DNA of 64,000 nt from Capnocytophaga sp. ARDL2 (GCF_041530365.1 NZ_CP168034.1:124001-188000); one strand, 5' to 3'; counted from the stretch's first letter, positions 46,969 through 55,804 are shown. Translations and numbers: made by a program. Notes: generated by a model from the sequence alone, not told the origin.

Positions 46969-48012
46969 TTATCTATCTCCTAATACCAATGGATTTTCTG
47001 CACTGATAAGGTATTCATTTCTGTTTTTGTAAACATCCAATGCCAAATAAACTGCTTCTCTAAACGATGACGGATCGGCTTTCCCTTGTCCTGCAATATC
47101 GTAAGCAGTACCATGGTCGGGCGAAGTTCGCACTTTGTTGAGTCCTGCAGTAAAGTTGATGCCTTTTCCAAACGATAAAGTCTTGAACGGTACCAATCCT
47201 TGATCGTGATAGCATGCAATCACAGCATCAAACAATTGGTATTGATTGGTTCCAAAAAACGCATCTGCCGAATAAGGTCCATAAACCAAATATCCTTCTT
47301 CTGACAATTGTTTTATCGTAGGATTGATAATTTCTTGTTCTTCATTTCCAATCACTCCATTGTCTCCTGCGTGTGGATTCAGTCCCAAAATGGCAATTTT
47401 TGGTTTTGGTATATTAAAATCCTGAATCAACGACTGATTGATAGTCGCTACTTTATTTTTAATCAATTCGGGAGTTAAATGTTTCGAAACATCTTTCAAC
47501 GGCACATGATCGGTCAACAAACCTACTTTTACCTGTTCACTAATCATAAACATCAACGAATTTCCTTCCAATTCTTGATTCAAATAATCAGTATGACCTG
47601 GAAACGAAAATTCTTCCGATTGAATATTATATTTGTTGATAGGTGCCGTCACCAAAGCATCGATTTTTCCTTCTTTCAATGCTTTAGTCGCTTCTACAAA
47701 CGATTTGATGGCGTATTTTCCAACATTTTCGTCGAGCAATCCTGGTTCGAGATTTACCCCTTCGTTCCATACATTCAACACATTGACAGAACCGTATTCG
47801 ATTTCGCTGAAATTGTCTATTGTATTGATATGTACTTGCACATTGACCATTCGTTTGATAAAAGCCAACAATTTTCCATTGGCAAAAATCACAGGCGTAC
47901 ACATTTCGAACATACGAGAGTCCTCAAAAGTCTTTAAAATCACTTCTGCTCCTATGCCATTCATATCTCCGATAGAGATACCCAACAATATATTTTGTCC
48001 TTTTTTATACAT
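46969..48012 (-). CDS. pdxA: 4-hydroxythreonine-4-phosphate dehydrogenase
   Basis: 347 residues. PdxA oxidises 4-phosphohydroxy-threonine in DXP-dependent vitamin B6 synthesis. Motifs: GISIGDMNGIGAEVILKTF at the N-terminus, ALVTAPINKYNIQSEEFSFP with PGHTDYL (metal-site His), GLNPHAGDNGVIGNEEQEII, GPYSADAFF, ACYHDQGLVPFKTLSFGKGI and TSPDHGTAYDIAGQGKADPS. All are in expected order. The gene stands alone with a terminator at its end. Confidence 0.96.
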   Translation of the reverse strand: MYKKGQNILLGISIGDMNGIGAEVILKTFEDSRMFEMCTPVIFANGKLLAFIKRMVNVQVHINTIDNFSEIEYGSVNVLNVWNEGVNLEPGLLDENVGKYAIKSFVEATKALKEGKIDALVTAPINKYNIQSEEFSFPGHTDYLNQELEGNSLMFMISEQVKVGLLTDHVPLKDVSKHLTPELIKNKVATINQSLIQDFNIPKPKIAILGLNPHAGDNGVIGNEEQEIINPTIKQLSEEGYLVYGPYSADAFFGTNQYQLFDAVIACYHDQGLVPFKTLSFGKGINFTAGLNKVRTSPDHGTAYDIAGQGKADPSSFREAVYLALDVYKNRNEYLISAENPLVLGDR

Positions 48013-48231
48013 TTTGCTTTGCTTTCTATGATATTACAAAAGTAATATAAAAAGTCGAAGTATTATATTTCTTCCTAAAGTAAAATAAGAGCGTTATAGA
48101 TTTTTTTACCACAGAGTTCCGATAGCTATCAGAACAGAGACACTACGCTTGCTTTAGCCTCACGCAAATTTCACAGATTGACACAGTTTTTTCTGAAATT
48201 ATAAAAAAACAGCACTTAAAAACAATTAAAC
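48013..48231. repeat. Intergenic repeats between pdxA and the small secreted gene
   Basis: No gene. 'CCGATAGCTATCAGAACAGA' (AGCTATC palindrome), 'CACTACGCTTGCTTTAGCCT' then CACGC (reverse of the GCGTGAGGCTAAA fragment near 11819), and at 48222-48263 'AATTAAACCTACGGTTTAAA' then GCAGATTACCACAGATTTTG. The last recurs reversed at 54531-54575 and 55645-55690. Confidence 0.55.
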
Positions 48232-48534
48232 CTACGGTTTAAAGCAGATTACCACAGATTTTGTTTTGTGTAGATTGGTTTGAAACCAATTTTCAAAAGT
48301 TTCAAACGGATTTTCTCCTTTCGGACTTGACAAAACCGTTACAAACTCTTGCACATCGTCGAAATTAGACAAATACTGCACAAATTTCATTGTCAATCGT
48401 TGTCCTTCTTCTGTACTTAAAAAATCTTGTACTTGCTTATTAGACAATTCATACGGATTTTCTTCTGATGTTTGCTCCTGAGCAAAACCGCAAAAGCTGT
48501 ACAGCAAAAATAAGGTTGATATTAGGTGTTTCAT
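48232..48534 (-). CDS. Small secreted protein whose C-terminus comes from an intergenic repeat
   Basis: 100 residues from the ATG at 48534. It has a signal peptide (MKHLISTLFLLYSFCGFAQ) and a helical mature part (YELSNKQVQDFLSTEEGQRL, KFVQYLSNFDDVQEFVTVLS). The last residues, VVICFKP and the stop, lie inside the repeat AAAATCTGTGGTAATCTGCT, so the repeat supplies the tail and stop. The frame is open upstream to 48750, but the segment before 48534 is not protein-like. No family recognised. Confidence 0.55.
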   Translation of the reverse strand: MKHLISTLFLLYSFCGFAQEQTSEENPYELSNKQVQDFLSTEEGQRLTMKFVQYLSNFDDVQEFVTVLSSPKGENPFETFENWFQTNLHKTKSVVICFKP

Positions 48535-48890
48535 ATTTTTGTTTTTTCCTATAATCCAAAAAGTTTGACAAAGGCTTAAAACTTTATCAAACTCTAATTC
48601 CTTTACAAAACTAACGAAAACAGTTGAGTAAAACAATAACTCACCATTCGTACAAGATGTTTTAAACATATAAGACACATAGTTTATTTTACCTTTGATA
48701 AAATCTATGCGGACTATGTTGCCTATTGTGTTTAGTATTGCAGCAGTCATTCTTAAAATATAAATATGTAATAAAATGATAAAATCTATTTTCTACAACA
48801 GAGAAACTACTACATCCTCTCCACAAACAAACTTCTCATAAATTGAAAATTTGTTTTATCTTTGAACGACAAAATCAACAATAAGAAAAT
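48535..48890. other. Gap between the small secreted gene and ribE
   Basis: No gene is seen. It contains a weak copy of the ACATAG repeat ('TATAAGACACATAGTTTATT' and 'CTATGCGGACTATGTTGCC', about 48670-48730). TATCTTTG at 48857-48864 is the likely promoter box of riboflavin synthase, 26 bases before its ATG. Confidence 0.45.
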
Positions 48891-49478
48891 ATGTTTACAG
48901 GTATCATAGAGGAATTTGGAATTATACAATCTTTGGAGCAAGAGGGAAGCAATTTGCATTTGTGGATAGAGGCTCCGATGACTAGCCAACTAAAAATAGA
49001 TCAGAGTGTTGCACACAACGGCATTTGCCTTACAGTAGTAGAAATTTCAGAAAACAAATACAAAGTAACCGCCATAAAAGAAACCATCGACAAAACGACT
49101 ATTGGTTTGTGGAAAGAGGGCGATAAGGTAAATTTGGAACGCGGAATGAAACTCGACGCTCGTTTGGACGGACACATTGTACAAGGGCATGTAGATCAAA
49201 CTGCTATTTGTTCCGATATAAAAAAGGCAGATGGTAGCACTTATTTTACTTTTTCGTATGACGAAAACTTGGGTAATGTAACCATAGAAAAAGGATCGAT
49301 TACCGTTGATGGTACGAGTCTTACGGTGGTCAATTCGCAAAAAAACAGTTTTAGTGTAGCGATTATCCCTTATACGATGGAGCATACACAATTTCACAGA
49401 TACCAAATCGGCGATCCTGTCAATTTAGAATTTGATGTGATTGGTAAATATGTCAAAAGATTGATAGGGAGTTATTAA
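48891..49478 (+). CDS. ribE: Riboflavin synthase, alpha subunit
   Basis: 195 residues made of two lumazine-binding repeats. The first starts MFTGIIEEFGIIQSLEQEGS with VAHNGICLTVVE and ERGMKLDARLDGHIVQGHVD; the second has ITVDGTSLTVVNSQKNSFSV and IPYTMEHTQF. This twofold layout is diagnostic for the enzyme that dismutates two lumazines to riboflavin. Length is normal. No other riboflavin gene is adjacent. A bidirectional terminator follows. Confidence 0.95.
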   Translation: MFTGIIEEFGIIQSLEQEGSNLHLWIEAPMTSQLKIDQSVAHNGICLTVVEISENKYKVTAIKETIDKTTIGLWKEGDKVNLERGMKLDARLDGHIVQGHVDQTAICSDIKKADGSTYFTFSYDENLGNVTIEKGSITVDGTSLTVVNSQKNSFSVAIIPYTMEHTQFHRYQIGDPVNLEFDVIGKYVKRLIGSY

Positions 49479-49481
49479 TAT

Positions 49482-49523
49482 AAAAACCGTCCGAAGAGCT
49501 AAAACTTTTCGGACGGTTTTTAT
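49482..49523. terminator. Bidirectional terminator between ribE and the GAF gene
   Basis: AAAACCGTCCGAA (49483-49495) and TTCGGACGGTTTT (49508-49520), a perfect 13-base stem with A-rich and T-rich flanks between converging genes. Confidence 0.9.
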
Positions 49524-49524
49524 A

Positions 49525-50016
49525 TTATGATTTCCAGATTTCGCTAATGAGTAGAGAGATTTGTTTCAGTCCTTCTACATCGATTTGTGTGAGTTCGTTT
49601 ACTTTATCGCTGTCCACATCCAAGACAGCAACTACTTTCTCACGGTCATCAAAAATCGGCAAAACAATTTCAGCTACTGTGGCACTACTACAAGCGATAT
49701 GCCCTTTGAACGCATGTACATCAGGTACAAGAAGCGGTAATTGTAGTTTCCATGCTGTACCACACACGCCCTTTCCAAACGCGATACGCGTACATGCAAT
49801 CGTTCCTTGAAATGGCCCTAAAACCAATTCCTTGTTTTTTACGATATAAAAACCAACCCACCACCAATTAAACACTTCTTTCAATGCAGCGGTAATATTG
49901 GCAAGATTCGCTATCAGGTCGTTTTCTCCTTCTACTAAAGCTTTGAGTTGTGGTAACAATTCTGCATAAATAGCTTGTTTGCTTTCTCTTTGTGATATAA
50001 TGATTGATGAGGACAT
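49525..50016 (-). CDS. Free methionine-R-sulfoxide reductase (GAF domain)
   Basis: 163 residues forming a single GAF domain. The three cysteines expected of fRMsr enzymes are present at fRMsr spacing: CTRIAFGKGVCGTAW (two) and GHIACSSATVAEIVLPIFDD (the catalytic one). WWVGFYIVKNKELVLGPFQG and the ending VVAVLDVDSDKVNELTQID are also typical. It reduces free Met-R-O and so counters oxidative damage. A TACTTTTG box on the minus strand at 50040-50047 is the likely promoter, 23 bases upstream of the ATG. Confidence 0.88.
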   Translation of the reverse strand: MSSSIIISQRESKQAIYAELLPQLKALVEGENDLIANLANITAALKEVFNWWWVGFYIVKNKELVLGPFQGTIACTRIAFGKGVCGTAWKLQLPLLVPDVHAFKGHIACSSATVAEIVLPIFDDREKVVAVLDVDSDKVNELTQIDVEGLKQISLLISEIWKS

Positions 50017-50125
50017 TTTTTCGTTTTTTATTTAGTTTACAAAAGTAGTTATTTTCTAAAACATCACCTCCTTAAATTTACAATTTCCTCCCAATCTAAC
50101 TTTATCAATTCCCAGTATTTATTTT

Positions 50126-50622
50126 TTAGATAACTCCAAATTTTATCAAATTTTCTTTCAGTGATGGTAAAAAAGATTCTTGAAAATCTTGAAATACAAC
50201 TTTCACTTGATCTAGTCCATAAAAAGCTATTATTTCTTCGATTTCTTGTTCGTTTCCTCTTTCAAATATTCTTTGTAAAACAGCTCGTTTATTTAACTCC
50301 GAGTCTATCTGAGAAATATCAGTATCCCAAAACAATACTTTCCTAAATTTGGTATTGTTCTACTTTGTACTGCAACATTTTTTACATCAAAACCAGCTTG
50401 TAACATCATAAAATAATCATCATCAACACCTAATTTCTGACCCAATTTTATCGATAATTTCGGATTTACTCCTCTCCTACCATTGAGAACAGCACTTAAT
50501 GTCTGTGCATGTTCATCTATTTCATAAGCCAATTCTTTGCTCTTTATTCCTCGTGATTTTATTTCTCTTTTGAGAATAACTCCTGGGTGGATTCCTTTTA
50601 TTTTTGAATTTGTTGGCAACAT
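50126..50622 (-). pseudogene. HigA-type XRE antidote/regulator, frameshifted
   Basis: The first frame (from 50622) gives an XRE domain of the HigA/VapI type: IKGIHPGVILKREIKSRGIK, SKELAYEIDEHAQTLSAVLN, GRRGVNPKLSIKLGQKLGVD. The family tail begins TIPNL but then runs into a stop. One base shifted, it continues RKVLFWDTDISQIDSELNKR, AVLQRIFERGNEQEIEEIIA, FYGLDQVKVVF to 50126. The tail FWDTD...RVFERGN.EEI.EI..FYG belongs to the same family. A single missing base near 50345 joins the frames. The HTH half is complete, so a truncated repressor might still bind DNA. No partner toxin is adjacent. Confidence 0.75.
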
Positions 50623-50654
50623 AAAATGCGTCTTTTATTATTGTATTCAAAAAC

Positions 50655-50668
50655 AAACAAATTTGTTT
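50655..50668. promoter_or_regulatory. 14-base palindrome upstream of the HigA-like gene
   Basis: AAACAAATTTGTTT is its own reverse complement and lies 33 bases before the ATG at 50622, about where the -33 element should be. It is a plausible operator for autoregulation, but no function is shown. Confidence 0.4.
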
Positions 50669-50725
50669 ATTTTTTTAGCAAAAAAAAACACAAAAAACTT
50701 ATTTTAAAAATCATCATCAATGCCT

Positions 50726-50733
50726 TATCTTTG
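50726..50733 (+). promoter_or_regulatory. Promoter box of the TonB-dependent receptor gene
   Basis: TATCTTTG matches TAnnTTTG and lies 16 bases before the ATG at 50750, so the leader would be about 10 bases. No clear -33 TTG. Confidence 0.5.
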
Positions 50734-50749
50734 CAAAAACTCCTAATTC

Positions 50750-52903
50750 ATGAAAATAACAATAGGATTCCTTTCTGTTCTTTGCTTTCCCTTTGTGGCT
50801 ACTGCTCAGGTAGATGAAGAAGAATACCATGCTACGGAAACACTCGACGAAATCATCATAGACACTACCGTTAATCGCGTGGATTTGAAAAGTACCGAAA
50901 TGTCAGTAAATCAAATGACTGCCGAGGAAATCAAAAAAATCCCTGTGGTGCTGGGTGAAACCGATGTGCTAAAAACTTTGCTACTTCTACCTGGTGTTAC
51001 CAACGCTGGCGAAGGAGCTTCTGGGTTTAATGTGCGTGGTGGTGGTTCTGACCAAAACTTGATTTTGCTTGACCAAGCGACCGTTTATGGTTCGTCGCAT
51101 TTGTACGGTTTTTTTTCTGTGTTTAACAACGATGTGGTAAAAAACCTCAAACTCTACAAAGGCGGAATTCCTGCTACTTACGGTAGTCGTGCGTCTTCTG
51201 TACTAGAAATCAATCAGCGAAATGGTGATTTTCAAAATTTTAAAAGTACAGGTGGTATCGGATTGCTGACGAGTCGTCTCGCAATCGAAGGTCCTATCAT
51301 CAAGGACAAAATGTCGTTCATAGCCGCAGGAAGGGGGTCGTATGCTCATTTGTTTTTGAAATTGACCGACCTAAAGAGTACGGCATTTTTTTATGATTTC
51401 AATGCAAAATGGAGTTATATCGTGCGTCCAAACAACGAATGGCACGCAAGTTTGTATTTTGGAAGAGATGTGTTTCGCTTCAACAAATTGTTTGACAATG
51501 ACTTTGGAAACACCGTAATTTCCCTGCATCAAAAACACAAATTGCATTCAGACATCACTGGAAAAGCCTATCTAAATTTTACAGATTATCAATACAATCT
51601 CAAATTGCCTTTTGTGGGATTTGATTGGAGTTCGGGTATCAAAACTTATGATGTAAAATACCTTTTACAACATTATTTTTCTCCTGAAATCACTTTGAAA
51701 TACGGAGTGCAATCGCAATTTTATCGTTTCAATCCAGGGCATTTTCGTCCGTTGAAAAACGATTCTTCGTTCAATGAATTTCAAATCGCTCCGAAATATG
51801 CGTGGGAAAATGCCTATTTCATCGATGCTAATCACGAAATCAACAACAAACTGACCTTTTCGTATGGTATGCGTCATTCGTTTTTTCATCAATTAGGATA
51901 CGAAACCATCAACTTGTATCAGGACCATCAACCTGTACTTTACAATCACGATTTGAATTATTACGAAAAGGCAAAACCTATTGGTACAAAACACTATCAA
52001 TCGGGAGAAACCATTGCTTCTTTTCACAATTTCGAACCCAGATTCGCTGTTTCTTACCTCACCGGCGAAGACCATTCGGTAAAGGCAAGTTATAGCAAAA
52101 CTACGCAATACATTCACTTGATTTCCAATACAGCAGCAGCTACCCCGTTGGACATTTGGACACCGAGTGGCAAGTACATACAACCGCAAATAGTACATCA
52201 GTATGCTGCAGGATTTTTCCAAAATTTTGCAGACGACACTTACAGTTTGGAAATTGAATCGTATTTCAAACACGGAAAAAACCGTTTGGACTATATAGAC
52301 GGAGCCGAATTAATCGGAAATCCAGCCATTGAGCAAGTGCTTTTGCACGGAAAAACAAAATCGTATGGTATAGAGTTTTTATTCCGAAAAAACAAAGGTA
52401 ATTTCACAGGTTGGGTGGCTTATACTTGGGCAAAATCATTACAACAAACTGCTGGTCGCACTCCTCAAGAAATGGGTATCAACCACGGAAAATGGTATAG
52501 AACACCACACGACCGCACCCACGATTTGACGGTGGTTGCCATGTATCAAATCAGTCCTAAATGGCATATTGGAGGAAATTTTACCTTACAATCTGGACGA
52601 CCTGTAACCTATCCTGTGGGGAAATATCAATTTATGGATATGACCATCAACGATTACAACCACCGCAACAATTACAGTTTGCCGAGTTTTCATCATTTAG
52701 ACTTGTCGTTTACCTACACGCCACACAATCCCAACAAAAAATGGCAACGAGAATGGGTGTTTAGTGTGTATAATGTGTACAATCGCAAAAATGCAGCGTC
52801 GATAAATTTTAGACAAAATGAAAACAATATGCAACAAACCGAAGCTGTGAAATTGTCTGTTTTTGGAATTGTTCCAAGTGTGAGTTATAATTTTAAGTTT
52901 TAG
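50750..52903 (+). CDS. TonB-dependent outer-membrane receptor (DUF4249-partner type)
   Basis: 717 residues. A signal peptide (MKITIGFLSVLCFPFVATAQ) leads almost directly into a plug domain: VPVVLGETDV-like KKIPVVLGETDVLKTLLLLP, GVTNAGEGASGFNVRGGGSD, QNLILLDQATVYGSSHLYGF. A 22-strand-type barrel follows and ends in an aromatic residue (VPSVSYNFKF). Most relatives carry a CarboxypepD_reg domain of about 90 residues before the plug; it is missing here. Such receptors pair with a DUF4249 lipoprotein, found at 54707 but separated by 1.8 kb. Substrate unknown. Confidence 0.88.
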   Translation: MKITIGFLSVLCFPFVATAQVDEEEYHATETLDEIIIDTTVNRVDLKSTEMSVNQMTAEEIKKIPVVLGETDVLKTLLLLPGVTNAGEGASGFNVRGGGSDQNLILLDQATVYGSSHLYGFFSVFNNDVVKNLKLYKGGIPATYGSRASSVLEINQRNGDFQNFKSTGGIGLLTSRLAIEGPIIKDKMSFIAAGRGSYAHLFLKLTDLKSTAFFYDFNAKWSYIVRPNNEWHASLYFGRDVFRFNKLFDNDFGNTVISLHQKHKLHSDITGKAYLNFTDYQYNLKLPFVGFDWSSGIKTYDVKYLLQHYFSPEITLKYGVQSQFYRFNPGHFRPLKNDSSFNEFQIAPKYAWENAYFIDANHEINNKLTFSYGMRHSFFHQLGYETINLYQDHQPVLYNHDLNYYEKAKPIGTKHYQSGETIASFHNFEPRFAVSYLTGEDHSVKASYSKTTQYIHLISNTAAATPLDIWTPSGKYIQPQIVHQYAAGFFQNFADDTYSLEIESYFKHGKNRLDYIDGAELIGNPAIEQVLLHGKTKSYGIEFLFRKNKGNFTGWVAYTWAKSLQQTAGRTPQEMGINHGKWYRTPHDRTHDLTVVAMYQISPKWHIGGNFTLQSGRPVTYPVGKYQFMDMTINDYNHRNNYSLPSFHHLDLSFTYTPHNPNKKWQREWVFSVYNVYNRKNAASINFRQNENNMQQTEAVKLSVFGIVPSVSYNFKF

Positions 52904-52989
52904 GAAGTTAATTTGGAAATTTCATTTTCATTGTAATACAACAAAATATTTACATATATTTGCAGACAATTTATTAATTTTATAACCAA

Positions 52990-53342
52990 ATAAAACAAAA
53001 AATTATTTTTGCAGGAATGTTATTCTTGTCTTTAGTTACTATTTCTTGTGACAGTGAACAGCTTGACAATGTAGCTACAACAACTGAAAATTCAGTTACA
53101 AGTAAAAAAAGGGAGTTTAATTATACAAATGATGAAATATTAAAAATTTCTTCAATATTATTGTCTGATGAAACTCTTGATGATTTTGCTAATAAAAATA
53201 ACTTGATTATCAACGAATTAGTAGGAGTGTAAAAAACAAAAAGAACGGTTGGTTTTTCACTAATGGGAGTGATTCTTATAAACCACAAGGTTATCCAACA
53301 GATTTTTCAATTTATAGTATGATAAGCATCGCACCTAATTAA
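52990..53342 (+). pseudogene. Lipoprotein gene with lost start codon and frameshift
   Basis: ATA at 52990 stands where a start is expected: the frame reads (I)KQKIIFAGMLFLSLVTISC, a normal lipoprotein signal with lipobox, then DSEQLDNVATTTENSVTSKK, NDEILKISSILLSDETLDDF and a stop at 53230-53232. Another frame then continues KNKKNGWFFTNGSDSYKPQG and YPTDFSIYSMISIAPN to 53342. Translation from the internal ATG at 53017 would give only a shortened signal. Lost start plus frameshift indicate decay. No family recognised. Confidence 0.6.
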
Positions 53343-53379
53343 TATCAAAAAGATTATTAACTAATAAAATTGAAATCAA

Positions 53380-53937
53380 ATGAAAAAATATTTTTATTCA
53401 TAGTTACCTCATTATTACTCTTTTCGTGTGAAAAATGAGATTATCATTTCTAATAGTCCGTCAATCGTGAACTTAAAAGTTTTCAAAGACGGTGTTGATA
53501 TAAGTTATCAAACGGATGATTATAAAGACAATGTTTTAACAGAGTCATTGAAAATTGAAATAATTCCAGAAATAGGAGAACCTTTTTCAATCACTCCTAA
53601 TTCTTCTTATAAAATTTTTGATGTAATGCAATTGCCTTTGATGGGAAATGTTGGATATGACTGTAACGAACCTAATTGTAGAAAACATTTTAGTGATACT
53701 GAACCTGAAGTTTTCACAATGATTGTAAAAAATAACGACCAAGAGTTGTTCAACAAAAAGCTAAAAATCCAATATAAAAAAGGGAATCTTTTTCCAGATA
53801 TTGTAGAAGTTTCTGTGTGGAATTTTTCGACTGAAGAATGGGAAAAATATCGTTCAAGCAAATTGCCTATTTTAGATGATAACGGTAATTCTACAGGCTA
53901 CGAATTACAGATTCCTTTGTGGGAAGATAATTATTAA
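53380..53937 (+). pseudogene. Lipoprotein gene with two single-A deletions in its signal region
   Basis: From the ATG at 53380, restoring one A in each of two A-runs gives KKIFLFIVTSLLLFSCEKNE and then the long intact frame IIISNSPSIVNLKVFKDGVD through CNEPNCRKHFSDTEPEVFTM to 53937. As read, the signal peptide and mature part are in three different frames. The mature part (about 168 residues) is otherwise undamaged, so the lesion is recent, phase-variable or a sequencing error. Its function is unknown. It lies between the receptor and its DUF4249 partner. Confidence 0.6.
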
Positions 53938-53942
53938 AAACA

Positions 53943-53982
53943 AAAAGACTGTGTGTAAGTTGTTTACCACAGTCTTTTTTTT
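53943..53982 (+). terminator. Terminator after the broken lipoprotein gene
   Basis: AAAGACTGTG...CACAGTCTTT (10-base perfect stem) followed by a T-run. Confidence 0.85.
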
Positions 53983-54074
53983 CGTTCTAAAAATAATATT
54001 GTGTTACTTTCTAATCGCCAATGTCATTTTTTTATAATTTTGTTCCTATGATACTATACAACAAGGTGGATTTT

Positions 54075-54506
54075 ATGAAAACTACAAAAAACGATATAAA
54101 GAAAATTTGGCTTACAGAAGACGCTATTTTCATAGAAACACACAAAGGCGAAATCAAAAACCAACCGTTTGAATGGTTTGCAGGATTGCGTGATGCTTCT
54201 CAAAAAGAAAGAGAAAATTATCGTTTGTCTGTTTTAGGTATCCATTGGGAAGCATTGGATATAGATTTGAGTTTTGACGGTTTTTTCCATTATACAAAAC
54301 AAGATGACAATGAAATCGCTCGTTTTTTTAAAGAATTTCCTGAGATAAGTATGGGGAAATTTGCTAAGAGAATAAGCATTAGTCCTGCAATGCTAAGACA
54401 TTATGCTTGTGGAACGAAAAAACCTTCTGTTCAAAGGAAAAAAGAAATTCAAAAGGCTATTGATTCTATTACGGAAAGACTTTCTGCTTTTCATCTTACA
54501 GCTTGA
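54075..54506 (+). CDS. DUF2442 domain fused to a helix-turn-helix
   Basis: About 143 residues from the ATG at 54075 (earlier Mets exist at 54021 and 54048). The first 80 residues match DUF2442: IKKIWLTEDAIFIETHKGEI, PFEWFAGLRDASQKERENYR and GIHWEALDIDLSFDGF. The C-terminus is an XRE-like helix-turn-helix (MGKFAKRISISPAMLRHYAC, GTKKPSVQRKKEIQKAID). Genes of this kind usually accompany a DUF4160 gene in what looks like a toxin-antitoxin pair; no DUF4160 gene is visible here, so it is an orphan. Apparently intact. Confidence 0.7.
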   Translation: MKTTKNDIKKIWLTEDAIFIETHKGEIKNQPFEWFAGLRDASQKERENYRLSVLGIHWEALDIDLSFDGFFHYTKQDDNEIARFFKEFPEISMGKFAKRISISPAMLRHYACGTKKPSVQRKKEIQKAIDSITERLSAFHLTA

Positions 54507-54706
54507 TAAAATTTTTTTTTGATTTATAAAAAAATAAAATCTGCGGCAATCTGATTTAAACCGTAGGTTTAATTGATTTTTAAATGCTATTTTATTAAAG
54601 CTCATTTCGAAAAAAAATCTGCGTGAGGCAAAATATACGAATTGTTTCACAAAGATTTTAGTATAGACTAAAAAAATCATCGTAAAACCTATTCATATAA
54701 AAAAAC
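54507..54706. repeat. Intergenic repeat copy before the DUF4249 gene
   Basis: No gene. 'AATAAAATCTGCGGCAATCT' then GATTTAAACCGTAGGTTTAATTG (54531-54575) is a copy of the repeat at 48222 (reversed) and 55645, and contains the hairpin TAAACCgtaGGTTTA. 'AAAATCTGCGTGAGGCAAAA' at about 54617 is the associated second motif. Confidence 0.6.
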
Positions 54707-55501
54707 ATGAAAAAAATCATACCCTTTTTAGGATTAGTATCACTATGTTCTTCTTGTGAGGAAGTAGTGGATTTAGATTTGAAAGATTATGAAAAGAAAC
54801 TCGTAATCGATGCCAATATTTTTGTTGGTGAAGAAAATCACAATGCGGTAAAACTTTATTATTCCGCTCCGTTTTACAGCAATTCGTACGAATTTATCAA
54901 TACGGCAACTGTGGTGATTTCATCAGAAGATGGAAGCGAAACCTATGATTTTCCATACCAAGGTCATGGAAAATACACCCATGACACATTTACTCCAACG
55001 ATGGGAAAAAATTATCAACTGTCGGTTACGGTAAATGGCGAAACCTATACGGCTACTTCACAATATTGGACTTTGGAAGATAATATTCAAGTTACCATTA
55101 CGCCCAATCAAGGAATTATGGAAGAAGATTATGAAATCAAATTTTCTTATCAAGATGATGTCGTTACCGAGGATTATTATTTTCACGAACTCAATTTTGA
55201 TTATTCGGTGGTAGATGACCAATTCAGCAATGGACAAATGATGAACAAATATTTTTTTATTGCTCCAGAAGACACCGATACTTGGGTAAAATTTGCCGCA
55301 ACAAAGATTTCAAAAAATTATTACGACTATTTGAATAAATTATTTCAAAGCAGTGCCAATTTAGGCAATCCGTTTGCATCGCCAATTGGTCGCATCAATG
55401 GAAATATCAGGGCTTTAAATCCTACCACAGAAGCCCCTTTGGGATATTTTCATATAGCAAAAAGAAAAATAGAGGATTTTCGTATTTCGGATAGGCTGTA
55501 A
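54707..55501 (+). CDS. DUF4249 lipoprotein, partner of the TonB-dependent receptor
   Basis: 264 residues. A lipoprotein signal (KKIIPFLGLVSLCSSCEE, Cys lipobox) is followed by the DUF4249 opening EEVVDLDLKDYEKKLVIDAN and repeated beta segments (FINTATVVISSEDGSETYDF, MGKNYQLSVTVNGETYTATS). The C-terminus PTTEAPLGYFHIAKRKIEDF is typical (normally '..n.plGyF.as....'). These proteins are thought to sit on the outer membrane next to the receptor and handle its substrate. It is separated from the receptor by 1.8 kb of decayed and accessory genes instead of being adjacent. Confidence 0.85.
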   Translation: MKKIIPFLGLVSLCSSCEEVVDLDLKDYEKKLVIDANIFVGEENHNAVKLYYSAPFYSNSYEFINTATVVISSEDGSETYDFPYQGHGKYTHDTFTPTMGKNYQLSVTVNGETYTATSQYWTLEDNIQVTITPNQGIMEEDYEIKFSYQDDVVTEDYYFHELNFDYSVVDDQFSNGQMMNKYFFIAPEDTDTWVKFAATKISKNYYDYLNKLFQSSANLGNPFASPIGRINGNIRALNPTTEAPLGYFHIAKRKIEDFRISDRL

Positions 55502-55804
55502 TATTATTTTGAATTGTTTTATTTATTCATTGAGATTATCTCGACTTTTAAATTTTGGTTTTATTACACGCTGATTTGAAAATATTTTTATAATTTTAAA
55601 ATTCAATGATTTTACGCAGATATTTTTTTGATAAATCAAAAAAACAAAATCTGTGGTAATCTGCTTTAAACCGCAGGTTTAATCATTTTTAATTGTTGTT
55701 TTTTATTTCAAAAAATCTGTAAAATCTGCGTGAGAAACTTACCTTTTTAAAGGTACACTGCGTTATAAATCCTCACATCATTCACCATTCACTAACCACC
55801 AACT
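55502..55804. repeat. Intergenic repeats between the DUF4249 gene and radA
   Basis: No gene. The copy 'AAAATCTGTGGTAATCTGCT' then TTAAACCGCAGGTTTAATC spans 55645-55690, with 'AAAATCTGCGTGAGAAAC' after it. The end, 'CATTCACTAACCACCAACT', just before the radA ATG resembles the text before thiF. Confidence 0.6.

Noticed and set aside
48535..48750. Upstream extension of the small secreted protein to 48750
   Set aside because: A normal signal peptide starts at 48534; the earlier residues are not protein-like and would bury the signal.
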